A stretch of 64,000 nucleotides of DNA from Triops longicaudatus (GCA_022885665.1 JAGQDJ010000053.1:62001-126000); one strand, 5' to 3'. Positions 23,915-36,433 are shown, numbered from the stretch's first letter. The notes: a model not told the origin generated them from the sequence alone. Numbers and translations are program-made.

Positions 23915-26900
23915 ACCTCTAGGAACAACGTACTAAGCTCGGGGTGGCTTTTCAGTTTATTACATAAAGCTAACATGAAAGACGTTTCTTCGCTTTGAGA
24001 TTTTCCAAAAGAACTGCAAATGAGTTTGACGAGTCCCTGTTAAGCTCTAATAGTAAAGTAATTTGATTACTAAACAACCTGAAAAAGTTTACCGAAACGG
24101 CAGGGCGCACATTTTTGTGATGTAGAAGAGCAGGTGGAAGCAGTGATAGTAAAGCTCTGAAGAAGGTTAAGACGTTGCTTCTAACCCCCGTAGGTTTATT
24201 TTTACTGGCCATGTAGAAAAAACTCCGCAGAATGTTGTTATCTACACAGTAATCCAGACAAGGTCGCCCATCTTCGTCGTTTTCCGCTTCGTTTTCTAAG
24301 AGCTACAAATAAATACAATGAAAGAGGACTCAATGATCTCTCTAACTGACCCTTTGTATGTCTCGATAAAAACAATTTGCTTAATTTACTACGTATTGTA
24401 CCTATACACATTTAAACTTTACATGTAGGATATAAATGAATCACTTGGAATTGGAGCGGACGGTACACAAGACCAGTCCACACGAATTCCATGGATCACT
24501 CCCGCTATGCATTTAAGTAGATTTGTTTTCGCGACATTCCAATAACTTCTTCCCAAACAAAGCAATGATTCTTTCGTCAGATGTTACTTACTGAAGCACA
24601 ACTCCAAGGACAACTCTATTAGCCCACATGCACGAAACGTTTTTCAGCGGTTGTTTTCCATTACCCTATTAAGACCTAGGCCGTCCCGTAAATAACTTTT
24701 TACAAGTGTGTATCATACAAGAGATATAAACATGCCACAGTGTTGCTGACGTTCAGTAAGCTGTCTTCGAGCGAACTCATCCTTCTCGCGCCCTAGCAAA
24801 GCAAAAACTTTCGAACGTAAGCAAATTGCATTTTGCGTTGTCAGAAAAAAACATACACTAGTAATTACCGGTATTAATAAGTCGAGTCCAGAGTTTATCC
24901 AGTAAGATATTTCTTAATAAATAATCTCTATAGGACGCTCCATTTATGTGTCATGTCACGCATAAGGTGTTGTGACGAAACTCCACTTCGAAAAGGAAAA
25001 TAATTTTCAAATATCAATATCTTACAACTAAGTAAGATGAATAAGCTAAATGAATCTATGCGTAACCCCATCAAGAAAGAGGAACCCCACAAAAAAACTT
25101 TTATTGATGGGGAAAAAATTAGGAATTCGGGAAGTAATCGCCTTTGCAATTTATAAGATCGGTCTATAGACTGTCCAATTACTGTTGCTGTCTCTTTGTC
25201 AACTTAATGCTGCTTAAGGTTCCAGCGGCTTTTTTTTTTCCCAAATGGACATTTCATGTTCACTTTATGGACGTATTTTCTGCCTTTGAAAACTGATTTC
25301 CAGAAACACACTTAGGTTCATTTATGTCACCTACGTATTACGCGAAGTTCCCTTCTTTTTAAATGTAAAACATTTCTAAAGCTTCATTCAGATATCTGTT
25401 CGTTTATAATAGATGTTAGAACTATGTAAGAAAAGGACTCATGGGCGAAGCTTGAGAGCAGTGAAGCTTCCGATTATCTTATAATTAACGCTTACTAAAA
25501 CTTCATCATCATATTTTTCATGGGTATATTTATACCCGTAGCCTTAATTACTGTAATACAACATGCCCAATTAGCTGTCCTGTCAGCAACTTAACTAGTT
25601 TACGTTACAGGATGTATAACACTCTGTTCCGGAAAAAAATTTTGCACTTTATGTTTGTATACGTTTTTGTGTGTTATGTTGACGACTGCAGCTAGCAATC
25701 CCTAAATTATATAATAAATCCAGGGTTATAGACACCCAGGATTGGTTCTATAATTGACAGAGCATAAAAAACTGACTTTAGAACCGAAAAGGCACATCTC
25801 CATTATAATCCCCCAACCATTGGAATTTTGCAAAAATGCCCTCAGCGGTTAAACTGTTATAAATAACTTCACCGTAAGCTAATCTAACTTAATTTAAACG
25901 CATGAATCTAAATGTCCGTTAACTTGTTCATGCTCTGTACTTCCATGCAGGCCGGACCCAGGATTTTCGTTCAGAGGGTGTTTTGAAGGTTTCGGAGGCG
26001 AGTGCTAGTGTGCATTTTTTATTTTATTTTTATTATTTTTTTTAAAAAACATTGGAGGTTCCTCAGATCTTCCCCAGTATAAAATAAAAATTTCAAGGGA
26101 GGGGGGTTCAGCCCTCTAACGCGTCCCTGGGTACGGCCTTTCACGCTTTGATTTAAAAGGTTGAAATAAGTTTAGTCAAGTTAATTTCAGCCATTTTTGG
26201 TGAATTTACTTTAAGACAGACTGAGTTCGCTTGATTTAGGTCAAAGTTTAGTCACACTGAACATTTACACGGACGGCTGATGACGAGATGACACAGGAAA
26301 GATTGGATGTGGCGTTTAGTAGAGGACACAGGAGAAAGTCAAAAATATGCATTACATCCTCACTTGTCAGCATTGGCCGCGGAATTAAATGCAATAATGA
26401 TAGCAGTTGAGTGGAATTTGGGAAAAACACCAAGAGAGATATGTCATTTTATCTGACTCATAAACAACGTTTGGTTCTGGTAAAAAGCTAGGGGAGTAGG
26501 ACGCACTTTATTTGAACACAAGAAATCTAAAAAAGACTAAAACAACTTAAGAGAGCAGGGTTCTATTGTCAACTTGCAATGGCTACCAGCGCACGTTGGA
26601 ATAAGAGGCAACGAAGAAGCAGATAGAGCAGCAAATAAAGGGAGGATGCCAGAAAAGCAAATAACGAACAGGCTTACAAGTCAAGAAGTAAAATTAACAA
26701 CTACAAAAAGCATTGAAAGAGAGTTTTAACTGAAGCGAAATTAAAGACATCTTCGAAAACTGTCTTGAAAACAGTTAGCTTTGGAACGAAGAAATGGAGA
26801 AATCTTAGCAGATGAAGGGTGGCTATAGCTACTGTACGTCTAAAGTCTGGACACGGGAACATTGAAGCATAGCTCTATAGATTTAACGTGAGGGAAAACG

Positions 26901-27737
26901 CACTATGAAGATTCTGCGGGAAGGAGGAGGAAAATTCTGAGCAACTAAGTAGCCTATGTCGTGCAGAAATTTTGCTATAGAAAGAAATTTTATTCGGAAA
27001 ACTGACACAGAAAAATATAACGGTAGGAACTGATCATGTATAAGGATTTGGGGAAGGAAACTCGCAAGATCAAGTTGTCGTACAAAATGCATTGACTAAT
27101 TACCCGAAACAAACGAAAATTTTGAATATACTCTAGTCTATCACGCCTTTTTAATGTACACACATATTTTAAATATTCCTAAAGCTAGAAAGCGATCCAA
27201 AAACAGAATTAAGAGATAATCCGAAAGGGAGAGCTGAAGACGGTAGTGAGTCGCCACGGCGACTAAGTTCGTCTATAAACTCAAACAAACGAACAAGTTA
27301 CATTGAACTACGTTAAGTTGGTTTTGATACCGTTAATTTGCGCTAGTCAAAAGAAAGGAAACTACGTGAAGAGAGGGAGATAATTTAAAAGTTGGGGTCG
27401 TTCTAGTGCGGATCGTCCTTCCGGTACTCACTAAAATGTACTAAAAAAACCGTTAAAAGCATCTTACCTTTAAGATTTCGTGCAAATGGTGGACTGCGTT
27501 CGTTTCTTCGATGTTTTCGGCCACAGATCTGTCATTTAGAGGTTCACAATTGATCGGGTCCACGCCACAGGCTATACAAATTCGATCGTAATGCAGTTTT
27601 AGATCCTGTATAGGTAAAACAGGAGGAGCCACCTATAAAATAATCAAGTGTTCAGACATTCTTTCAAGTTTAAATAAACTTTCTTGTTGTACCACATCAA
27701 TCGCATTTTGGATAGCTGCGCTAATTAGGTTAAACAT
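21613..27737 (-). CDS. FHIP2A: FHIP2A (FAM160B1), FTS and Hook-interacting protein 2A
   Basis: Thirteen exons on the minus strand: 27693-27737, 27468-27632, 24079-24302, 23917-24013, 23733-23828, 23484-23674, 23315-23405, 23047-23227, 22731-22869, 22444-22667, 22119-22377, 21822-22057 and 21613-21742. They encode about 692 residues (human 765). Recognition segments are the start MFNLISAAIQNAI, GRPCLDYCVDNNILRS, the LAWLDFCD block, IERCSHICEDLALETLRLFE, PYEVNLRLTS...HEYLLNP and the C-terminal FQEFCKELAAVAYVKF, all in family order. FHIP proteins join FTS and Hook proteins in the FHF complex that couples dynein to cargo; FHIP2A serves Rab1-positive ER-Golgi carriers. All junction phases agree except exon 8 to exon 9, where one nucleotide is missing (see findings). 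The long disordered insert of human FHIP2A is absent. Introns are 58-180 bp except intron 2 (3.2 kb). Confidence 0.92.
23882..23910. repeat. 29-nt poly-T tract inside a short FHIP2A intron
   Basis: 29 consecutive T. In the gene's sense this is a poly-A run starting six bases after the exon 4 donor, and it makes up a third of an 88-bp intron. Confidence 0.85.
25950..26138. mobile_element. Short inverted-repeat element (MITE) in FHIP2A intron 2
   Basis: Left end GGCCGGACCCAGG (25950-25962) and right end CCCTGGGTACGGCC (26125-26138) are inverted copies with one mismatch over the core, enclosing about 160 bp with a G-rich stretch. No clear target-site duplication. Nonautonomous DNA transposon, family not determined. 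Confidence 0.55.
26250..27110 (+). mobile_element. Decayed LINE 3' end with RNase H domain, antisense in FHIP2A intron 2
   Basis: On the plus strand, in shifting frames, an RNase H domain is readable: IYTDG with TGKIGCGV (about 26266-26316), AAELNAIMIAVEW carrying the catalytic Glu (about 26380), and QWLPAHVGIRGNEEADRAA (about 26577-26635) with the final Asp. It is followed by the usual C-terminal tail (ATVRLKSGHG, then a Cys pair CRFCGKEEE near 26920). Many stops and frameshifts show it is dead. The RNase H places it in a clade different from the Jockey-type copy at 5-6.5 kb. Confidence 0.8.
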
Positions 27738-28562
27738 GGTATGAGAACTGTGCCCATTTTGACACGTGTTTTGTTTGTTGTTTATTTTAGCGACAAATAA
27801 TTGTCGGTTTACTCACTAGGGTGTTAAATGGCGGGTTTTTTAAAAATATATTTCTGCACGTAAAAAAAGGTCAGAAATACTGTGCAGTAATTTTCTTTAG
27901 TACACCTATCACAAAGGATAGAGGCTGATGTTTTTTATTAGTATTATTATGTGTGTATAAGTACAATGAAAGTTTTCAGTGAGAAGCTAAAAGGAATAGT
28001 TTGAGGTCATTAGGGCTCTTGTTTATTTTTGTTTTGCACGAGGCTGGATAGGAGCCTGACTTTGGCAAATGACCCGTCGCCGACGATGAAACTTCTATTT
28101 ATAACGGTCGCTACATTACTAAGGGGATACAAAAGTTTGGTTCTTCTTTTTCATTTGGATCCAGTTGACGCTTCCCATTTCATTTCAGTCGCCGTTTAGG
28201 TGAGCCTCGTCGTTGATCATTCTCGTTCGTGGTATCCAGCTCATTAGTGTGTAAATGAAAATTTCTTTTTGGTCCCTTTGGACTTATTGATGTGCCCGAC
28301 AACATTCTCAACGATTTCCTAAGTAGCAAATAAGTGAGGAAAAAGAAGTGCTGCGCTAAAAGATATGTTGACATCTCCCACCACTCAAAGGCGCGGTACC
28401 GTACGGCGAAAAAATACTGCCAAGAAAAGTATTTGACTATTTTATTACTTTTCGTAATGAGAGGCTTATTTTGTAAAGATAAATGTTTCACAAACGTGGA
28501 TCTAGAAGTATTGACAGTTTCAAAGAAAGCTGAGGAAAAGCTAGAATAAGTTACCTTATAAT
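27738..28562. other. FHIP2A upstream region, no gene
   Basis: 5' flank of FHIP2A and spacer. It contains CACGTG within GACACGTGTT near 27763, about 25 bp upstream of the start codon, but no clear TATA box. Confidence 0.35.
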
Positions 28563-28636
28563 AGGCACCGGTGGGATTCGAACCCGCGATCTCCTGCTTA
28601 CTAGGCAGGCGCTTTAACCAACTAAGCCACGGCGCC
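28563..28636 (-). tRNA. tRNA-Thr (anticodon AGT)
   Basis: A 74-nt cloverleaf on the minus strand. The acceptor arm GGCGCCG pairs with CGGTGCC (one G-U). The D arm carries the A box TGGCTTAGTTGG. The anticodon stem CCTGC/GCAGG encloses loop CTAGTAA with AGT, and the T arm holds the B box GGTTCGAATCC. It closely resembles animal tRNA-Thr(AGT) and has no intron. The T stem has one C-A mismatch (GCGGG against CCCAC). The first TTTT is about 24 nt past the 3' end, rather far for a Pol III terminator. Probably functional; a recent pseudogene or SINE-related copy cannot be excluded. Confidence 0.85.
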
Positions 28637-30039
28637 TTGCAAAAACCGAAGAATTTTTGTGTAAATAATCTAATGACTTTTTGGTTCGTTTGGACATTAT
28701 TCGTCGTTTTCAACGATTTTCAAAATAGCGTTCAAACTGTTATTAGTTTTCACCTAGAAAAGAAGCTGCTGCCTTCTCATATAACTTCATTGCCAGACCT
28801 TGCCAAAATAAAGGGAAGTTAGAGTCAAATCAAAGTAAGTTCTTTTTTGAAATATGAAGAATCTGTCAGTTTAACTCAGTTCTTTTATATAGACTATTTG
28901 AGACTCAGTTCAATTAATTTCATGGGTTTTACAATTCAAAGTCTCTTTGGTTATTGATCTCTAGTATAAACAATTTTTCAGCAATTATGTGTATTCAAAT
29001 TCGTGTGAGTAAGAGGGAAATGGGTGAATAAAATAAAGCGCGTTAAAACGAGACCTCAAAACAGGGTTTCAAGTGCAATCGAGCATTTTTAACCGACGTG
29101 GGCTCTCGCCTATTGCCGCAAACCATTCTTATTTCACCAAATAACACATTCCTCTGTTAAATGGTCGAGGTGCAGAACTACCCCGTGGGGATACGGGTAA
29201 CAGGTCTGGGGTTAGGAAGAGGGGCCACAATAGAGTGGTCTCCAATTAATTGAATAGCAGTTTTTGGAAATTCCGCGCGATTGAATTAAAAGTTGAAGGT
29301 CCCGTTTTAAGCCCGTTTCATTCAGTATAAAACTACTTTTTTATCAATAACGAAAAATTTAATATTTCGCCTTTTTTCAAAAACATTTTGAACCCCCACT
29401 GTATGTCTAACAATGCTGAATGATTTCATCTATATGAGCCGATCTTTGGTAATAAACTTTGACACCAGAAAGTCACTAAAAAATGCTTGAATGGTCGTAT
29501 GCCATAAAGAAAGCTAAAAAATTTGACCATCACATTTTATCGCTCACGACATACAAAAAAAAAAACAGTTAGCCAAGTTTATATTTAGTCGCAAAGTTAG
29601 TAGAGTGAAGTAAACACGGTAAAAAATGTCATGTACACAACTTCGTATTTTTTAATACTCGCACATGTGAAAACCGTCCGTTTAGTCCCGAGTCTATTTA
29701 AATAAGTAGGTTGCAATTTGGTTAAATTTATTGAGAATTTTTATGACAGCATTGGTATTAGAAAAGGACTTCTTTCGTAATGAAATTTGCGCACGACACC
29801 TAATAGTAGACATATTGCGAATATATTGTTACAGTCCCACAAAATGATTCGGGAAAAGGGATACTGTACGTGTCACATACCCACTACCGCAGCTAGGATT
29901 TCGATTCAGAGGGAAATTTGGGAGAATAAGGGTTGGGGCCCAATCCGCAATTTTATTGGGGTATTTTGGTATTCACCTACATTCACCATTATACGTAAAA
30001 TAAAAATTTCGGTGTGTGTGTGTGGGGGGGCTTAAATTT
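28637..30039. other. Intergenic, no gene seen
   Basis: AT-rich spacer between the tRNA and the pogo-like element. Short frames only. A GTGTGTGTGTG-GGGGGG microsatellite near 30012-30030 borders the transposase remnant. Confidence 0.4.
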
Positions 30040-31055
30040 ATAGAATCTCTTCAGCGGGCCACAGACTGAAAGGTCCAAAAGTTGTAGTCTGTGACTACAG
30101 TGGGGGAGGGGGGGGGGGAGTAATAATCACGAGTCCAGACTCTTCGGCATGCTTTAGTATGTCCAGAGAAATATAACTCTCGTGGTTGTCCATTAACAGT
30201 AGGCACTTGTTATCCTTGCTACACCTCGCGTATTGAGTGAAGTGTTTCATGAACCCACTGCTGAATATTTCGCTTGTCATCCAGCCACTGGGGTTTGCAG
30301 CTGCAGCAGATGACGGCGGGGCTCCAATGAGCATTGATTCTCTGGAGTTTACTCGGGGAAATAAAAAAATGGTGGCAGGGCAGTTTTGAGAGCATTTATA
30401 GCTTCTACAAGAGTTACAAGAATTCCTCGTTTGCCTGAAATTACTTGTCCTTATATTTAACTCCTTTTTTGGCGGGACATGCACCGTCATGACCGCTGTT
30501 TCGTCAATATTGAAAATACTCTCGGGGCCAAATTTGTAGTTTGTTAAGACTCTTTCCACGTTGTCGTAGAAGAGATTGACATTTTCTCTGTTGAAACTGG
30601 TGGCTCGCGTAAGACTGCAAGGCTCTGGTTTCCGACGACTGAGCTCGGGGTTACTGGTCATAAGTCCGTAATACCAGTCTGTGCCAGCTTTTTCGCTGAT
30701 TTCCCACGATATCGGAACGTTCTTCTTGTCGCTTTCACGAACTTATAAGCGAATTGCATAAACTGTCCATTCATAAGGCCATGGTGGACTTTTGATGCTT
30801 TTAGTAAATACTTGGCCAGCAGATATTCTTCCTTAAGCGTAAATAGATATTTACCCATTTCCTTCTTCTTTAATTCCGCACACGGAATATCTTTCGATTT
30901 TCCTCACTCACGAAGCGAGATAGCGTCTTAAAAGATATGCCACACGCTTTTCCGGCACCTCTAATTGTCTCACACTTTTCGACTACCAGAGTCACAGCAG
31001 TTTTAAGCTGCTCATCAGTATACTGCCTTCTCTGTTTTTTTTTCGAATCGCTCAT
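30040..31055 (-). pseudogene. pogo/Tigger-type DDE transposase, frameshifted
   Basis: From the MSDSKKK start (31055) the minus strand encodes a psq-type helix-turn-helix (RQYTDEQLKTAVTLVVEKC...GISFKTLSRFV). A CENP-B-like region follows, then the DDE core with FNIDETAV (first Asp, about 30520) and LLLMDNHESY (second Asp, about 30190). The third acidic residue is reached only after a frame change at an 11-nt C run (plus-strand G run 30108-30118). Beyond the run the sequence reads PHCSHRLQLLDLSVCGPLKRF, as expected for pogo/Tigger. Other frame breaks lie near 30865 and 30735. The reading order is intact, so the copy is fairly young but inactive. Terminal inverted repeats were not found by eye. 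Confidence 0.85.
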
Positions 31056-31091
31056 TGTTCTGAAATAACACAACGCAAATGTCAGCAACAA

Positions 31092-33428
31092 ATAATCAAA
31101 TTATGTCGTAAGATCCAGTAATGGATTGTTTTCAGCAGTTGGCTCTTCCTCAGGCCCTGTTATTTTACCTAACTGACGTTACAAATAATTGAGAAATGAA
31201 AAATACGTTTTTCTAGTTATATCATTCATAACATTGGTTTCCCATTAATTTCTAGCTGTATACTCTTGCAGTCGGGTGCTATGAAACGTGTCAAACACAC
31301 CGACTAGACGTGTCATAATAGCCGACACCGCCATCTTGAAGTACACAGCAGTTTTCTCCAAGACACCGCTGAATACTACAAAAATTTTCAAGGTTTCAAG
31401 TATCTAAGACTAACACATATCACCTGACAAGTACTGGTTATTTTACGCAGCATACACCTGGTTTGACAAAGTTCAGTTGAGCACCCGAAACAAGTCGCGA
31501 ATGTGAAAAAACAACTTTTAATTCTTACCTTGCGTCCACGCAACTTTTCTGTTTTGCGACTACGTTGAAACATTGGCACTATAGATGTCTCTCAACAATG
31601 TAAGTCTTTTACGGAAATTCCCAATAGATGATTTATAAAAGGGCTGTCTTCTCACCCTCCGTGCCAAAGTAGCCGACTCTCTCCTACATATTAATTAATT
31701 AAAATATGAACTTAATAATTATTATCAACTAATATACACATAACTACTATAATTGTTATTACTAATTAAACAGTGAACGTGCTTATGATAGAAATATTAT
31801 AACAAACTTGAAATCAGAATGCAACTAAAAAAGTGAAGCAAAGGGGCAAGCTCGTCTGTAGACTTACAATTGAAAAACAACAAGTAACGCTATCTAACGC
31901 CAACATATTGTACGTCATCTTTGCATTAACAGCTTTTACTCTTTTATTTTCGAACAAAATGTTTTTCAATGATCTTGTAATTGTGGGCACGTTGGGCGAA
32001 CTGGCTTGCGGTGACCCATACGGAATTTTTCATGGCCGTCCCTAAAACCTTATGGCTCTAAAAATACTTAAAATAAAGTTGAAGTAAAATATTTTTCGGT
32101 TAAACTTTTATAAGTCAAATGAATTCGTTTTGCAGTAGCTGTCCTGGGAACTTTTCAGAAATATTGCAGGAAGTTTCAGGGATTATTCCCACTAAGAGCA
32201 GAAGACCTTAAGGGTCGCACAGGGAAGGCTCAAGGAAGGGAAGCTAATTGTACTACATTGTAGGATACTGTGGAAACGTAATTCAAGTTCGTCGGTTAGT
32301 CAGTTTTGGATAAACGCCTGTAGGCTTATACTTTTTTTTACGAATAAACTCCAACATTAACTGTCGATTTTGATTTCTATTTTCGCCAAAAAGGTATATT
32401 AAATTGGCTCTATTGAAGCTTAGGGTAAATATTTCGAATATGTTTTTCGCCTAAAATATTATCACGTGATTTCCTTATCCTCCAGTAGGCATATCGCAGT
32501 TTTACCGAGATCTATTTCGGCAGTGCCGTAGTTCTATCAAGTTGATTTTTCGACAATTGCCTCAAAGAATTATATACTAAAAACGAGTTCGAAGTTTTCG
32601 GTTTTGTCAGCTTCTTATAGAAGTCTTAGAGAAGTTGCGGGCTGTGATAGGCTCCGGAAAATTCGGGCGCCCTGCGAATCATGAGTCTTCTACTGACGAA
32701 GCAAGCACACTGTAACGCAGATTTTTCACGCGTTTAGTTGGACTTCTACTTCTTCTAAGACAGCGGTCGGCAACCTTTTCCCACTCGCGCTCAGAAAGAA
32801 GACGTGTGAAGTAGCTGCATGCCGGATCAGAACATGAAAGATGACGATGGGCGGAACCCGCTAATTGAAAAGTTAAATAATTTTACATTTTGAGCACTGA
32901 AGAGTTTTCTGGCTTCAATGAGCATTATTTTGTCCAAGTGTTTCTAATAAAATTATACGCTTAACTCTGAAAAAATGGAAATTTTGTATGTTTCTTGTAC
33001 TGGAAGCAGTTCTCTGTTTTAAAGGCAGTTAATAGTTCAAGTATCATGAGTTACTATGGGACGCTAGTCCGGATAAGACGGACTTGCCGGCCACACTCGT
33101 CACGCCGGCCGTAGGTAGCCGAGTCCTGTTTAACGAGTTGTAGTGGTCAACTGTCACGTGCACAAACTGTTTGACTTAACTTTAGAGCTTATAGACACTG
33201 AAACGTACCAACTGAGAAGGCCCCAGCCAAAAAAGAACAGGATTTCCGGCCCCGGCCCATGCGGCATTAGTAGCCAATGGGTCAGTCCAAATTACAGAAA
33301 AGTAAAAGGGGACAAGCGTAAAAATTTCAATTGGACATTTTGTATTCACAAATTAGTTGTAGAACAAGGCACGGAAAATTTGCATGCAAGGTGTAACGCT
33401 TGACTTTATACAAGGACATAGTCTATCG
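31092..33428. other. Intergenic, no gene; possible hAT remnant
   Basis: No exon recognised. Near 32762 the string CAGCGGTCGGCAACC and near 33113 its loose inverse GGTAGCCGAGTCCTG resemble degenerate ends of a hAT-type element, without a clean 8-bp duplication. Confidence 0.3.
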
Positions 33429-34595
33429 TTATCGGAATTCAGTGGCAGCTGCAGCGAAGGTCAAAGGGCAGTGTTTAGCAGCTACCAGGGCGTAAATTTG
33501 ATGGCTCCCGACCTGGACGGGTGTCCGGGCGCTCATTTTATTCCATACATGTATGGCATACGATTCCTCGAACTTGTTCAAGTTGTTTTCCTTCTCATCT
33601 TTGAAGATCTCCTGCCAAGCTGGGTAGTACACTGGGTAAAAATATTTCGGTTCCATCAGTTTAAAGCCGTGGCACTTGTCGGGTTTCATTTGGGCAATAC
33701 TCGTTTGTTTGCAGTAAGCTTTCAACGCTCTGTAAAGTCGCTCGGGTCCGTTCCCACTCCACGACTCCGGCATGTATTCCCGAGCCATGTCTTCGATCAT
33801 GTATTTGGGTATGGGATGGTTAAAACTAAAGCCCATGACGCCGTTGGACGTCACTGCAAGGCTTTCGTAGCACGAAAAGTTCTGCAAGCCCTTGAGCGCT
33901 TTGAGTATTACAAAATCCGTATCCATGTAAATCCCCCCACCCTTCCACAGGGAAAGAACTCGAGAATAGTCCGCCAGATGGACAGTAGGCCAACTTCCGG
34001 TGCGCCATCTGCCTTCTTCGAACCACTGCTGAAAAGGAGTGTTTGCGTAATATTTCTGGCCTAGTATTCCGTAGACATCGATATTGGGGTACTCGCCAAG
34101 GAGTTTAATGCTGTCGTGACTGACATCAAGAGATTCGTTGAACATGATGACTTGAATAGGACGTGTGGGATTTTCTCGAGCAGCAGACTCAATCGCACAT
34201 GAAGCACGTAATCTTAAGAAACTATTACCAGAAGTTTCGTGGAAAAAAATTCTGTTTTGGTCTACTCCTGGCTCAGTGCCCAAGTGAATAAACGTTCGGT
34301 TGTAACGATTTACCCTTGTACTTGATACATGTTCGTTCAGCGTTTTGAAAGGAACTTGAATTTCTCGCCTCAACTGGAGTGAGTCGGTTTCATTACTGAT
34401 GTTGGTATTGTTTATGGTCGTTTGGTTGGGGGCAAAAGTCACATTACTTACTGGGAGTGGAAATTGGCCGTCAAAGAAAGGAGAAAAGCGCTCTGAGGCT
34501 AGTTTCATAGTGTCCAAGTTTGTGAAGGTGAAAAATAGGAGCACAAAAATAATACTGCCCAGAATGAACGGCTTAATGGAGATGTAATGTGACAT
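33429..34595 (-). CDS. GT32 alpha-1,4-glycosyltransferase (A4GALT/A4GNT family)
   Basis: Intronless frame of 388 residues (human A4GALT 353). The start was taken at 34595 (MSHYISIKPF) because it is followed at once by one membrane segment (about 8-24), giving the type II Golgi topology of the family. Earlier in-frame ATGs would place about 67 extra residues before it. A luminal stem with several sequons (NVT, NQT, NNT, NIS, NET) precedes the catalytic domain, with FFHETS (117-122), the DXD metal site DTD at 225-227 in GGGIYMDTDFVILKAL, and the C-terminal YAIHVWNK block. Family members add alpha-1,4-linked Gal, GlcNAc or, in insects, GalNAc to glycolipids or glycans. The acceptor here cannot be told from sequence. 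Human A4GALT is also encoded in one exon, so no retrocopy need be assumed. Confidence 0.9.
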   Translation of the reverse strand: MSHYISIKPFILGSIIFVLLFFTFTNLDTMKLASERFSPFFDGQFPLPVSNVTFAPNQTTINNTNISNETDSLQLRREIQVPFKTLNEHVSSTRVNRYNRTFIHLGTEPGVDQNRIFFHETSGNSFLRLRASCAIESAARENPTRPIQVIMFNESLDVSHDSIKLLGEYPNIDVYGILGQKYYANTPFQQWFEEGRWRTGSWPTVHLADYSRVLSLWKGGGIYMDTDFVILKALKGLQNFSCYESLAVTSNGVMGFSFNHPIPKYMIEDMAREYMPESWSGNGPERLYRALKAYCKQTSIAQMKPDKCHGFKLMEPKYFYPVYYPAWQEIFKDEKENNLNKFEESYAIHVWNKMSARTPVQVGSHQIYALVAAKHCPLTFAAAATEFR

Positions 34596-35119
34596 CGCTA
34601 AGCGTTCTGCGAACGGTTCAGATATCAAACTTTGACCAGCTCGCCCGAGTTCATGGAATCGAAATATGATCGCTATGACGTAACTAGTGTACTGTACAAA
34701 GAATGTATCATGTGTACACACTAGGCAAACGAAAGCACTCAAGGCATCGAGACTTTTGATGGAAAATGGTTTGAAATGTAGTGGAAAATCAGGCATGAAA
34801 ACGTGTACAGTGCAATGTATAGTCGATATTGATTTCTCGTGGATCGATGGAATTTATTTTTATAGAGAAAGCTATTGCCAAAAGAAAACAAGTAACTTGC
34901 TGTGAAGGATTGAAAAGTTTGTCGGAGAAGGGAAGTGATAAAAATAGATATCCAAAACACAACTAGAAAGAGCAAGGTTGTCGAAGGCACTGAACTTTAC
35001 TTTCCAGTGCACTGGAAACACGGTAGGGACTCAGGCACAGGCCCCGCCTTATCGCTCAAACCTCGCCAATTAAAAACGAAGGTTGCGCCATTAGAATTCA
35101 TGAACTTGGCTTATGTCTT

Positions 35120-35163
<44 letters not shown>

Positions 35164-36433
35164 GAAATCTTCGTGACAGTGGCACAATTTTGTAATGTAA
35201 CAGGACGAAGATTGCTTGGGAAAGAAATGGAGGCAGTCCACTGGTGAGCACCTATCGGTTGCGAAACGTATAATATTAATACATTCCCTCTTCTCGTATA
35301 TGTTTTATTCGGTCACCGGTTAAACCGAACATACTTACGTCATACGAGTTTAAGCTATCATTGAGAGCTAGATAAAAATCAAGGGAAAAGCTTGTAAACA
35401 AACAAGGTTATGAAAAAAAGTTTCTTTAAAATCCATTTTCAGATCCCAGCAAAGGTGTTTGTTGCAATCGTTTGATTGAGGAAATGTGATTTAAATAATT
35501 TAAATAATTGTAACGGACATGTGTGGGGCGAAGGATGTTTTTTTTGTGTGTGTAATCCTGAGTCTTATTACGAACTACTTGCACCGTGACGCGTGTCTTC
35601 GTTCCTGTTCGGAAGTATCAAGCGCTGTAACCGACGTCAATTGGAACTTACGAGAAGGTGATTGTACGATAAGTGATAATACAATGGGTGAATTGTACTG
35701 AAGTCGTTGCATCTTTACGCTATCGAACATGGGGTTATAAACACAGAATTTCTGGCATCTGTTAGAAAATTTCCCTCTATCTAAAAGTCGAACTCCTACA
35801 AATGGTTCTTAGAAATGAATTTTAACAGAAATGTGTTCTACAGAATAGTATTAAGCACACTGGAAGCTTGTAACTGATTGAAGTCGATCGGATAATTACA
35901 ATAGACTATAACTAAATGTTGAATTCTAGTTGAATGATAATACAGTAAATCACAGAATAAGCGGTCAGCAAAATGGGTTCAGAGTTCACTCTGCTGATAG
36001 TGAAAGGGGAACAAATGGTAAAACAGGCAGAATATCACTGTCAAGCTTTCTTCAACATTATTTACTAAATGCTGCCGAAAAAGATACATAATTAAATCAA
36101 TGTTAGATTAAAGATTAATAAGGAGACACAGTTTGAATTATAATTAAACTGATATTTATCCCGTGTCATGATTGCAACTTATAAAAATTATACTGAATAT
36201 TTTTCCTTTTAAGTTACAATCAACATCGACTTAGGCAACCTGCGTAGAAATGCAACCTCACGTAAGAAAGCAAATTTTTTTTAGAAATGTAGAGAAATAA
36301 TGCACTCATAACACAAGCAAAGTAGATAAATTTATGTTGTAAAAATTATAAAATTACAAAATAAATTGCATTTTTCGTATCACACTGGCATCCCCAATAA
36401 TGCACTTTTCGTAGTGATGGGTAGTTTGCTAAG
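34596..36433. other. Intergenic, no gene; 39-nt poly-T
   Basis: Upstream region of the glycosyltransferase and spacer. It contains a T run at 35122-35160 and no exon-like frame. Confidence 0.4.

Noticed and set aside
24060..24090. GTAAAC donor within FHIP2A exon 3
   Set aside because: It gives the wrong phase for the next exon. CAG|GTTGTT just downstream fits the phase and the family length.
33384..34064. 226-codon plus-strand frame
   Set aside because: Lies antisense to the glycosyltransferase gene, whose DXD and family blocks are clear; the plus frame has no recognisable content.
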